Made by a program: the position numbers and the translations under genes. Positions 45,106 to 52,420 of a stretch of 64,000 nt of DNA are shown piece by piece. Below the pieces are notes generated by a model, which was given only the letters and a program-made list of their open reading frames with translations, was not told where the DNA came from and made no database searches. Within the stretch, counting starts at the first letter, position 1. The number at the start of each line of letters is the position of its first letter. The stretch spans positions 1 through 64,000 of the forward strand of contig NZ_LDUE01000020.1 in the NCBI RefSeq assembly GCF_001038485.1. The letters run 5' to 3'. The DNA is from Ornithinibacillus californiensis (GTDB lineage Bacteria > Bacillota > Bacilli > Bacillales > Amphibacillaceae).

Positions 45106-46083
45106 TCAGCCTAACCATTTAATTATCGGTAAATCATATCTCTTGTAATCCACATCCATTACTTCGAATAAAGTGCCTAGCCGTTTTTCATATAATTCTT
45201 GTTTCCTAACAAATTGTTTTAACTCTAAATATTTTCTTTGAAAATCATCGACATGGAATCCAGCTTCTATAAAATCAAAAAAATGAATCGGGTAGACCAA
45301 TCGGGCATATAATAATCTCCAGCTAAAAACGGATAATGGTCTACTTTCTTGATAATCTTTCAGAAAAGAAGATACTTCCGTCATATCTAATTGATCTTCT
45401 AAAAATTTATAACGAATAAATTCTGCTATGTCTCTTGTGGGGTGATCGTATGCTAAATCATCGGTCCAAATCACTGGTTCTAAAAGATGTTGTTTATATC
45501 TACGAAAGGCAAATACACCTTGGTCTCCCTGATGGAATCGTTTATCCGTTTCGCTTTCTTGTAAATACTGAATAGCATTCTCACTAAGTCCAATTAAATA
45601 AGGAAACACATCTGCTAATAGCCGATAATATTTTGTTTGATTGGAATCTGCTTCTTGTTCTATTTTCCGCTCAAAAGCGGTTAATTTATTAATCCATAAG
45701 TTCTTCCACTGCCCATAGCTAGATATTTCTTTCGGTTCATAACTATAAGCAGCCGTTTTATTATGAAACTCTGCTAGTTTATTACCATGAGTCACTTCCT
45801 TATCACATTGTATATCGGCAACCCTCAGTACAAAATAATGATTATTATCCTTTTCAACAAACCAACTATTCCCCAAAGTTGGGATAGGAATAGCAGTTTG
45901 ATTGTATCCTATTTCGGCAAGATAATAAGCAAGTGCTGCTTGCTCTAGATGAATCATTTCCTTGTTCGTAGCAGAAATGATAAAATAAGTATAATCACGA
46001 TCACGGAAACCTTCTCTTTCATTTATACGAACCTGTTCAGTCACATGGATATTGTAATTTACTAATAACAATTCTTTCATCAT
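45106..46083 (-). CDS. yutH: spore-coat-associated kinase-fold protein YutH
   Basis: The 325-residue protein belongs to the CotS/YutH group, which has an aminoglycoside-phosphotransferase-like fold and is found with the spore coat. The catalytic loop is degenerate: HQGDQGVFAFRRY replaces HGDxxxxN, and WTDDLAYDHPTRDIAEFI replaces the metal motif. It may not be an active kinase. GGGAGGG precedes the ATG. The yutH-yutG-yutF order is as in B. subtilis. Confidence 0.88.
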   Translation of the reverse strand: MMKELLLVNYNIHVTEQVRINEREGFRDRDYTYFIISATNKEMIHLEQAALAYYLAEIGYNQTAIPIPTLGNSWFVEKDNNHYFVLRVADIQCDKEVTHGNKLAEFHNKTAAYSYEPKEISSYGQWKNLWINKLTAFERKIEQEADSNQTKYYRLLADVFPYLIGLSENAIQYLQESETDKRFHQGDQGVFAFRRYKQHLLEPVIWTDDLAYDHPTRDIAEFIRYKFLEDQLDMTEVSSFLKDYQESRPLSVFSWRLLYARLVYPIHFFDFIEAGFHVDDFQRKYLELKQFVRKQELYEKRLGTLFEVMDVDYKRYDLPIIKWLG

Positions 46084-46155
46084 AAATCCCTCCCCACACC
46101 ATTACTATAAATGTATGAGAAAATCACCTAATTTTAACCTAAAAAAGGAGAATCA

Positions 46156-46665
46156 GTGATAAACATGGATAAAAAAATTAAACATGATGTACTGGAGCAA
46201 AAAGCAAGAGAGTTACTACAAGAAAGAGGCGTAACATTACAAGATATCGCAGAGCTAGTTTACTACTTACAATCAAAATACCATGAGGATTTAAGTATGG
46301 ACGATTGTCTGTATAATGTTGACCGTGTATTGGAAAAAAGAGAAGTACAAAATGCAATTCTTACTGGCATTCAATTAGATAAGCTTGCAGAGAAGAAAAT
46401 GTTAGAAGAACCATTACAAACAACCATTGCTATTGATGAAGGATTATATGGTGTAGATGAAATTATAGCTTTCTCCATTGTTAATGTTTACGGCTCTATA
46501 GGATTTACAAATTATGGGTACATCGATAAACAAAAACCTGGTATCTTGCAAAAACTTAACGATAAATCAACTGGAGAATGTCATACATTCTTAGATGATA
46601 TTGTAGGAGCAATTGCTGCAGCGGCATCAAGTAGATTGGCACATGCTGCTGAAGATGCAAAATAG
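46156..46665 (+). CDS. yutG: phosphatidylglycerophosphatase A-like protein YutG
   Basis: The 169-residue protein belongs to the PgpA family in the soluble Bacillus form, with ELVYYLQSKYHEDLS, CLYNVDRVLEKREVQNAIL and FLDDIVGAIAAA. PgpA removes phosphate from phosphatidylglycerophosphate in membrane lipid synthesis; the activity of YutG is inferred. The GTG at 46156 lies 5 bases after AAGGAG; an ATG at 46165 is possible but too far from the site. It diverges from yutH. Confidence 0.85.
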   Translation: MINMDKKIKHDVLEQKARELLQERGVTLQDIAELVYYLQSKYHEDLSMDDCLYNVDRVLEKREVQNAILTGIQLDKLAEKKMLEEPLQTTIAIDEGLYGVDEIIAFSIVNVYGSIGFTNYGYIDKQKPGILQKLNDKSTGECHTFLDDIVGAIAAAASSRLAHAAEDAK

Positions 46666-46699
46666 TGTAGAGGGGTCGCCTCCTCTCTACACTATTTTT
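46664..46699. terminator. bidirectional terminator between yutG and yutF
   Basis: AGTGTAGAG and CTCTACACT pair across a 12-base loop and are followed by Ts on the plus strand. It overlaps the end of both convergent genes. Confidence 0.85.
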
Positions 46700-47462
46700 T
46701 AAACCATTCGCTTAAGTTTTGAATAAAATGACTTGGTTTAATTGGTAAAGTATCATACTCCTCAAAAGGAGTTACACCAGTAAATACCATTAATGTATCA
46801 ATTCCTGAATTAATTCCGGCTTTTATGTCCGTATTATAATTATCCCCAACTAATATGGTGTCTTCTGGTTTTGTACCAAGTACTTGTAAGGCCTCTTTAA
46901 CAATAATAGGTTCCGGCTTCCCAATAAACTGGGGATTAACTCCAGTACTTACTGAAACGACGGATGTAAATGCGCCGTTTCCAGGGAGCATACCACGTTC
47001 TGTCGGCAGTGCATTATCGCTGTTTGTTGATATAAAATGAGCTCCATTACGAACTGCCAAAGAGGCTTTCGCTAGTTTCTCATATGTAACATGATGATCA
47101 ATCCCCATCACGACGACATCACATTCAATATCTTCTGTCAAAGTCATGCCTTCGTGCTTTAGGGCATCCAATAACCCAACTTCTCCTATACAATGGCAGC
47201 GAGCACCAGGGTATTGTTGCTTAATATATTTTGCAGTAGCCATACTTGACGTGAAAACGTCCTCAGGTTTAGTTTTAATACCGAGCTCGTTTAACTTTTG
47301 AGATACTTGCTCTTTTGTTTTTGAAGAATTATTCGTTAAGAATAAATAAGATAAGTTTCTCTTTTTAAGCTCCATTATAAATTGAGGAGCCTCTTCGATA
47401 ACTTCATTACCTCGGTACATCGTTCCGTCTAAATCAATTAAATATCCTTGATAACTTTTCAA
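46692..47462 (-). CDS. yutF: HAD-IIA (NagD-like) phosphatase YutF
   Basis: The 256-residue haloacid-dehalogenase-type phosphatase has motif I GYLIDLDGTMYRGNE (residues about 5-19), motif II LFLTNNSS, and motif III/IV GKPEPIIVKE with ILVGDNYNTDIKAG. The C2-type cap lies between. Substrate is unknown; relatives cleave phosphate from nucleotides or sugars. It starts 15 bp after yutE on the same strand, and the ribosome binding site is AGGAG. Confidence 0.92.
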   Translation of the reverse strand: MKSYQGYLIDLDGTMYRGNEVIEEAPQFIMELKKRNLSYLFLTNNSSKTKEQVSQKLNELGIKTKPEDVFTSSMATAKYIKQQYPGARCHCIGEVGLLDALKHEGMTLTEDIECDVVVMGIDHHVTYEKLAKASLAVRNGAHFISTNSDNALPTERGMLPGNGAFTSVVSVSTGVNPQFIGKPEPIIVKEALQVLGTKPEDTILVGDNYNTDIKAGINSGIDTLMVFTGVTPFEEYDTLPIKPSHFIQNLSEWFKK

Positions 47463-47477
47463 AACGAAATAGTCTCC

Positions 47478-47915
47478 TTACTCTTTTGTAAAAGCATTTG
47501 CTACACCAAGTTCATTTTTTAAGTATTCACGAATTCGTGTAGTGAACTGGTCTAAAATAGGTTTATTCGCTGACAGCACTTGACTTAAGTCCTCATGCTT
47601 CACATTAACATAATCTTTTACAAGCCCTTTACGGAGTTCAATTACTGCTTTATATGCAGGGGATTCAGTGCTTGGAATAACCTTCTCATCTTCCAAAATA
47701 TCTATAATATCTTCGTAACTACCAGGATCTCGCATGATAAATCCATCAATCATCATATTTCCAACATCAATAATCGATTCAATTAGTAATTGTACTAATC
47801 TTTCTAATGCAAGTTTTTCTGAATAGGAATCAGTGGGTAAAGTTTTATATTCATCTAATAACTTTTCAATAAATTGTAACGTTGCCTCAACCTTTTTTCT
47901 GTCTACGAAGTACAT
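47478..47915 (-). CDS. yutE: DUF86/HEPN-fold protein YutE
   Basis: The 145-residue helical protein belongs to DUF86, the HepT-like HEPN family. Active HepT RNases carry Rx4HxY; here the segment is RKGLVKDY, with lysine in place of histidine, so RNase activity is unlikely. No MNT-type nucleotidyltransferase antitoxin is adjacent, unlike toxin-antitoxin loci. GGAGG lies 9 bases before the ATG at 47915. It is cotranscribed with yutF. Confidence 0.85.
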   Translation of the reverse strand: MYFVDRKKVEATLQFIEKLLDEYKTLPTDSYSEKLALERLVQLLIESIIDVGNMMIDGFIMRDPGSYEDIIDILEDEKVIPSTESPAYKAVIELRKGLVKDYVNVKHEDLSQVLSANKPILDQFTTRIREYLKNELGVANAFTKE

Positions 47916-48065
47916 AATTATAACCTCCATCTTTCTTATACGTTCTTATCATAGCATAAATACAGAATTGTATTAAGCTAACCGTATTTATAGAAAGCCA
48001 ACAAATGGAATACTTATATTTTCACATAATGTAAATGATAAATAGTAAAGAAGGGGCTGAGGAAA

Positions 48066-48350
48066 ATGGACAAAAGTAAAGATAAGAAACGATTTTCTGA
48101 CTTTTCTAACGTACGTGATCAGAAAAACTATCTAATCCCTGAGGAATTTCCGGAAGGGCCATTCGGCTCTAGTATACAAAAAGAGGAACCTGTCTCTAGT
48201 AAGTCAACACCTTGGGAAGAGGGACAACGCAGACAAAGTGCTTTCGTCTATCCCTATAAGCAATTACATGAAGATTTACCACGACAAATCGAGGGAGCTC
48301 ACCCGATTCACGATCATCCCGACGATGTGAATCCAGAGCAGGAAAATTAA
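48066..48350 (+). CDS. small hydrophilic cytosolic protein of a Bacillaceae-restricted type
   Basis: The 94-residue protein is proline-, glutamate- and glutamine-rich and contains FSNVRDQKNYLIPEEFPEGP and a PYKQLHEDLPRQIEGAHPIH end. It has no membrane segment and looks largely disordered. Similar 'cytosolic protein' sequences are common in Bacillaceae near yutD, from memory of the family. No function is known. AAGGGGCTGAGG lies just before the ATG. Confidence 0.75.
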   Translation: MDKSKDKKRFSDFSNVRDQKNYLIPEEFPEGPFGSSIQKEEPVSSKSTPWEEGQRRQSAFVYPYKQLHEDLPRQIEGAHPIHDHPDDVNPEQEN

Positions 48351-48368
48351 ATTAATAACAATTATTAA

Positions 48369-48411
48369 AGGGGACAGACCCCTCTCATACAGATGAGGGG
48401 CCTGTCCCTAA
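48369..48411. terminator. GC-rich hairpin after the cytosolic-protein gene and yutD
   Basis: AGGGGACAGACCCCTC and GAGGGGCCTGTCCCT pair with one mismatch across a loop of about 10 bases. On the minus strand it is followed by CCTTTAATAATT. It likely ends yutD; similar GGGACAG/CTGTCCC hairpins are widespread in Bacillaceae intergenic DNA. Confidence 0.8.
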
Positions 48412-48418
48412 ACAATCG

Positions 48419-48691
48419 CTAATCTTTCTTTTGTAAAACAAAATAAGCACAACCAAAATTACAGTATTCATATAAGTAATCATCTAAAGTGCCAATTTTT
48501 GAGTCCTCGGAAGCCTTGGAATTGCGATCATGATAAAATCCCTTTAACCTCAACTGCTCGTATCCCCAATCCCCGACAATGAAATCGTATTTTTTCAAAA
48601 TATCTGAGTAGCGATCTTCTAGCGCTTTTTGCTGGAAACCATCTTTTACATTTTCAATTAACTCGTAATTTTTTCCAAATAATTCAATCAA
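48419..48691 (-). CDS. yutD: YutD family protein (DUF1027)
   Basis: The 90-residue protein has the family pattern RYSDILKKYDFIVGDWGYEQLRLKGFY (in parts) and the C-terminal YEYCNFGCAYFVL, with a conserved cysteine pair. The family is restricted to Firmicutes and its function is unknown. A GAGGTGAA site lies before the ATG. It converges with the upstream plus-strand gene. Confidence 0.9.
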   Translation of the reverse strand: MIELFGKNYELIENVKDGFQQKALEDRYSDILKKYDFIVGDWGYEQLRLKGFYHDRNSKASEDSKIGTLDDYLYEYCNFGCAYFVLQKKD

Positions 48692-48830
48692 CGAAATTCA
48701 CCTCTCATGCATTGTCTATAGTTTACCATACTTTTATGAATATCAGCTATTCTGTTTTTTCATTGCATGATTTCTCACGTTTACAACAAACTACTAGTAA
48801 TGCAACTTGTAACTATAGGAGGATTAAGAA

Positions 48831-49400
48831 ATGATAAGAATAGTAAGCATCCTTGCTCTAGGAATTGTCTTAACTGCTTGTGCGCAAACAGATAGCTCCA
48901 CTGGTGAGCGAGAACAAATGTTAGATGAATTAGACCCTAATCGAGAGAACAATACACAGAATACATCTAATACTGATGATAAACTGGGATATGTAAATTA
49001 TTCAAAAGAACAAATTGACATGGATAAAGAAGAGCATCATATAGCAAAAATTAATCGTGTACAGATGGCCGATACCATAGCCAGAATGATCCTTAGAACT
49101 GATGGGTTTGACAGAGTTTCCACATTAGTTACAGATGAGGAAGTACTTATTGCCTATGAGCGGGATGAAGGATTGGACCAAAATGTAGCAGCAGATATTG
49201 CCAGCAAGACTGCTGAATCAATTATGCCAGGATTTTACCATATCTACGTGTCCGACAACGCAACATTAATTCAGGATATTCAGAGCTTGCATAATTCATC
49301 AAGTCTAGACCCGGAATACGACAATACATTAGATCAAATTATCACTGAAATGAAAAAGTCACCACAAGGGGTTAAAAATAGCGAGGAAATGGCGGACTAA
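48831..49400 (+). CDS. yutC: YhcN/YlaJ-family sporulation lipoprotein YutC
   Basis: The 189-residue lipoprotein has a signal ending in the lipobox LTAC and a C-terminal domain with IARMILRTDGFDRVSTLVTDEEVLIAYE that is typical of YhcN/YlaJ proteins (spore membrane or cortex lipoproteins). A spacer rich in asparagine and threonine links them. AGGAGG precedes the ATG. It is followed by lytH, with a hairpin between; both are linked to sporulation. Confidence 0.88.
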   Translation: MIRIVSILALGIVLTACAQTDSSTGEREQMLDELDPNRENNTQNTSNTDDKLGYVNYSKEQIDMDKEEHHIAKINRVQMADTIARMILRTDGFDRVSTLVTDEEVLIAYERDEGLDQNVAADIASKTAESIMPGFYHIYVSDNATLIQDIQSLHNSSSLDPEYDNTLDQIITEMKKSPQGVKNSEEMAD

Positions 49401-49426
49401 CAACGTGGTTAGTCCGATTCCCTTTT
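49393..49426 (+). terminator. hairpin between yutC and lytH
   Basis: CGGACTAAC (49393-49401) and GTTAGTCCG (49408-49416) pair perfectly across a 6-base loop, then GATTCCCTTTT. It overlaps the yutC stop codon. It may lower lytH transcription rather than fully stop it. Confidence 0.65.
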
Positions 49427-49444
49427 CGAAAATGAGGTGAGATA

Positions 49445-50413
49445 ATGACGTATAAAAGTTTCCCCCTCTTCCTATTTTCATTCAGTTTAATATGTCTATT
49501 TCCAACTTTTACTTCTGCTAATGACAATGACGAAAATATCTATGACAAGCGAATGGCTCTTTACAAAAAGACGGAAGCTTTAACCGAAATTCCATGGTAT
49601 TTTATAGCTGCTGTTGACCAATATGAAAGACAAATTTATAAAGATATAGAAGATGACCAAGTAATTTCCATACGGATTCCACCTGAACTTTGGTTTGGAC
49701 CAGGAAATGACTCCATGGATGAAAATGCGATTAAATTACTCGGGGGTATTGGAAAAGATGGCAATGGCGATAAAAAAGCCGACCCTGATAATGGGGAAGA
49801 TGTATTATTTACGATGGCATTGTACATTACGAGTTACGGATATTCGGCAGAGGATTTCAAAATTGCTTTATGGAATTATTATAAACGTGATTTAACCGTT
49901 CAAACAATTAAAAATACAGCCCGTGTTTTTAAGAAATTTAATGGTATAAATTTAACAGATCGTGATTTTCCCGTTGCAATCAACTATAACTATAGCTACA
50001 GAAATACTTGGGGAGATAGACGTGGATTTGGCGGTAATCGAATTCATGAAGGAACCGATATATTTGCAGGCTATGGAACTCCAGTTCACTCAACAACGTA
50101 TGGAGTTGTTGAATTGAAAGGATGGAATCTATATGGTGGATGGCGAATTGGAATCCGTGATATTTATAATATTTATCACTATTATGCCCATTTAAGTGGG
50201 TTCCAAGATGGACTTAAAGTTGGACAAATTGTAAAACCAGGTGATGTTATTGGAAGTGTTGGATCAACTGGTTATGGTCCACCAGGCACATCTGGAAAGT
50301 TCCCCCCTCATTTACATTATGGAATGTATAAAGATAATGGTTATAGTGAATGGTCATTTGATCCCTATCCATACTTGAGAAAATGGGAACGAATGACAAA
50401 AAATAAAGATTAA
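49445..50413 (+). CDS. lytH: sporulation L-Ala--D-Glu endopeptidase LytH (M23)
   Basis: The 322-residue secreted protein has a signal sequence (about residues 1-25, cleaved after TSA), an internal lysozyme-like or scaffold region, and a C-terminal M23 metallopeptidase domain. Zinc ligands are visible in NRIHEGTDIFAG and in PPHLHYGM. LytH trims peptide side chains of the spore cortex in B. subtilis. GAGGTGAG precedes the ATG. lipA, which separates yutC and lytH in B. subtilis, is absent here. Confidence 0.9.
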   Translation: MTYKSFPLFLFSFSLICLFPTFTSANDNDENIYDKRMALYKKTEALTEIPWYFIAAVDQYERQIYKDIEDDQVISIRIPPELWFGPGNDSMDENAIKLLGGIGKDGNGDKKADPDNGEDVLFTMALYITSYGYSAEDFKIALWNYYKRDLTVQTIKNTARVFKKFNGINLTDRDFPVAINYNYSYRNTWGDRRGFGGNRIHEGTDIFAGYGTPVHSTTYGVVELKGWNLYGGWRIGIRDIYNIYHYYAHLSGFQDGLKVGQIVKPGDVIGSVGSTGYGPPGTSGKFPPHLHYGMYKDNGYSEWSFDPYPYLRKWERMTKNKD

Positions 50414-50414
50414 A

Positions 50415-50453
50415 AAAGAAGACTGTCTAAGATTTGTCTAAGACAGTCTTCTT
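50415..50453. terminator. bidirectional terminator between lytH and the NSS transporter genes
   Basis: AAGAAGACTGTCT and AGACAGTCTTCTT pair perfectly across a loop of about 11 bases, with an A-run and T-rich tail outside. Confidence 0.9.
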
Positions 50454-50460
50454 GCTATTA

Positions 50461-50562
50461 TTAATTCGCTTCTTTTGCTTTTTTAACAGCCCACCAAATA
50501 CTTGCTGCTAAACCTCCCCAAACAATTACAATAGATAGAATCATAAAGGAAATCCATACCAT
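50461..50562 (-). CDS. small subunit of an NSS-family methionine/alanine importer (MetS-like)
   Basis: This 33-residue protein reads MVWISFMILSIVIVWGGLAA then SIWWAVKKAKEAN: one transmembrane helix and a short basic tail. It matches the MetS-type partner that is needed by some sodium-dependent NSS importers (MetPS of Corynebacterium). Its ATG begins one base after the stop codon of the transporter (TAAGATG), with AAGGAGG inside the transporter's end, so translation is coupled. It is easily missed because of its size. Confidence 0.9.
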   Translation of the reverse strand: MVWISFMILSIVIVWGGLAASIWWAVKKAKEAN

Positions 50563-50563
50563 C

Positions 50564-52099
50564 TTATTGTGCCTCCTTCTTATAAGACTCTTCTTCTTCT
50601 ACTGAAGGCTTTTTCCATTTTGTTATTGCCAAAATTATACCTACTACTAAAGCTCCAATTGCTACTGCCCATCCACCCCATAGGATGAATGCATTAGAGT
50701 AACCTTCATAATTTCCTGTAGCAGTATCAAATTCTCTTAGCAAGTTCTGTTTGAATAGTCCAACCATCATATAACCTAGAACGAATGGCGTAATCACTGA
50801 TAAACTCACTGTCCACCAAGCACCTAGCTTGATATCAGATATTTCATTAGCATGGTCTTTAAGATTTTTAACTTCTCTTAGCATCCATGCAATTAGAACT
50901 ACTTCTACTAAACCAAGAAGAGCCACACCAAATTGGTTAATAAAGTAATCAGCTGCATCTAGGAAATACAATCCGCCACGCGTAGCAAATAGCAGTGAAA
51001 TTAATGCTGCTACCCCACCACCATAGGCAACCGCTTTCCCTCGAGAAATCTTAAATTTATCCATTAAACCAGCTACATATGTTTCCGTGATTGACATTAG
51101 TGATGTCAAACCTGCTAAAACTAATGAAGCAAAGAATAAGAATCCAAATAAAGCATTTAATCCAGGGAATTGGTTAATAATTTCTGGGAATACAACAAAC
51201 GCTAAGCCCACACCAGCATCTACAACTTCACTTACTGGTTCACCTACTTGCCCAGCCATATATCCTAAAATTCCAAAAACCCCAATACCAGCTAATAGTT
51301 CAAAACTTGAGTTACCAAAACCAGTAATAAACGCATTATTGGTAATATCAGACTTCTTAGGTAAATAACTTGAATACGTTATCATGATCGCAAATGCAAT
51401 CGATAAACTAAAGAATATTTGTCCGTAAGCAGCAACCCAAACGTCAGGACTAAAGATCTTACTGAAGTCAGGAGTAAAGAATGCTTCCAGTCCATCCATT
51501 GCACCAGGTAAAGTAATTGCTCGAATAACAATAATTAAGAAAAGAATTACCAATGCCGGAATAAAGATTCGGTTTGCAATTTCAATACCCTTTTTAACAC
51601 CTTTAAATAAAATACCTAGAACAATAACCCAAACTAAGATAAGCGGAATGAGTACCCCTGGTACAAATCCTCCAATTTCACCAGGAGTATCTGCCAGTTG
51701 TAGGTATTCGCCAAATAGGAAACCTCCTGTATCCTCTCCCCAGTTTAAATTAAATGAAAACACAGAATAAGACATTGCCCAGGCAATAATAACTGAATAA
51801 TAGGTAGAAATGACAAAAGCGACTAATACTGCCCACCATCCAATAAATTCTGTCTTCTTATTCATCCTCTTAAAGGATAACGGTGCAGAACCTCGGTACT
51901 TATGACCCATTGTGAATTCCATTATAAGAATCGGAATCCCTGCAGTCAGTAAAGCAAATAAATAAGGGATTAAGAAGGCACCCCCACCATTTTCATAGGC
52001 TACAGCTGGAAAGCGCCAAATGTTACCTAAACCAACAGCTGACCCAACTGCAGCCAAAATAAACCCTGCTCTTGTTCCCCACTGAGAACGTGTTTCCAT
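50564..52099 (-). CDS. sodium-dependent NSS-family amino-acid transporter (MetP-like)
   Basis: The 511-residue membrane protein has 11-12 hydrophobic segments. The N-terminal hallmark SQWGTRAGFILAAVGSAVGL, followed by GNIWRFP, holds the sodium- and substrate-binding unwound helix of LeuT-type transporters. The small MetS-like subunit directly behind suggests methionine and/or alanine uptake. GGAGGT precedes the ATG. A strong promoter and two hairpins lie in the leader. The exact substrate is inferred from the partner gene. Confidence 0.9.
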   Translation of the reverse strand: METRSQWGTRAGFILAAVGSAVGLGNIWRFPAVAYENGGGAFLIPYLFALLTAGIPILIMEFTMGHKYRGSAPLSFKRMNKKTEFIGWWAVLVAFVISTYYSVIIAWAMSYSVFSFNLNWGEDTGGFLFGEYLQLADTPGEIGGFVPGVLIPLILVWVIVLGILFKGVKKGIEIANRIFIPALVILFLIIVIRAITLPGAMDGLEAFFTPDFSKIFSPDVWVAAYGQIFFSLSIAFAIMITYSSYLPKKSDITNNAFITGFGNSSFELLAGIGVFGILGYMAGQVGEPVSEVVDAGVGLAFVVFPEIINQFPGLNALFGFLFFASLVLAGLTSLMSITETYVAGLMDKFKISRGKAVAYGGGVAALISLLFATRGGLYFLDAADYFINQFGVALLGLVEVVLIAWMLREVKNLKDHANEISDIKLGAWWTVSLSVITPFVLGYMMVGLFKQNLLREFDTATGNYEGYSNAFILWGGWAVAIGALVVGIILAITKWKKPSVEEEESYKKEAQ

Positions 52100-52125
52100 A
52101 TAAAGACCTCCTCATTCTATTTTTT

Positions 52126-52264
52126 CTTATTACTTATGTAAAAGTAGTAATAAGCTAGGAATATGTATCTACCTTCCGTAATTTCAGTAATATTTGGTAA
52201 TATTGCAGTTTTCTGAAATTACTGAACTTGTCTGTATTATAACGGTACTTTATTCTTATGTCAA
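52126..52264 (-). promoter_or_regulatory. promoter and hairpin-bearing leader of the NSS transporter
   Basis: On the minus strand TTGACA (52259-52264) and TATAAT (52236-52241) have a 17-base spacer. Just after the predicted start, GTAATTTCAG pairs perfectly with CTGAAATTAC (52178-52187 and 52213-52222). A second stem, CTTATTAC / GTAATAAG (52126-52133 and 52147-52154), lies before the ribosome binding site. Neither has a T-run. Confidence 0.7.
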
Positions 52265-52316
52265 AGGTATTTTTTATAATCTTGCACATATTTAGAAATT
52301 TAAAAAAGAACATAAA

Positions 52317-52414
52317 AAAGGACCTAACTCGACTCTAAAACACCAGATTTAGTAGTTAGATACAACCACTTATTTGATGCTAAAAGAACGATTGATGTTA
52401 GATCCTTTAATTAT
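52317..52414 (-). terminator. long-range terminator hairpin after the NhaC-family gene
   Basis: On the minus strand AAAGGATCTAAC and GTTAGGTCCTTT pair over 12 bases with one U-G pair, enclosing 68 bases, and are followed by TTTTATG. The enclosed segment holds a second ATCTAAC that could compete for the same partner. Confidence 0.55.
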
Positions 52415-52420
52415 TTTTAA

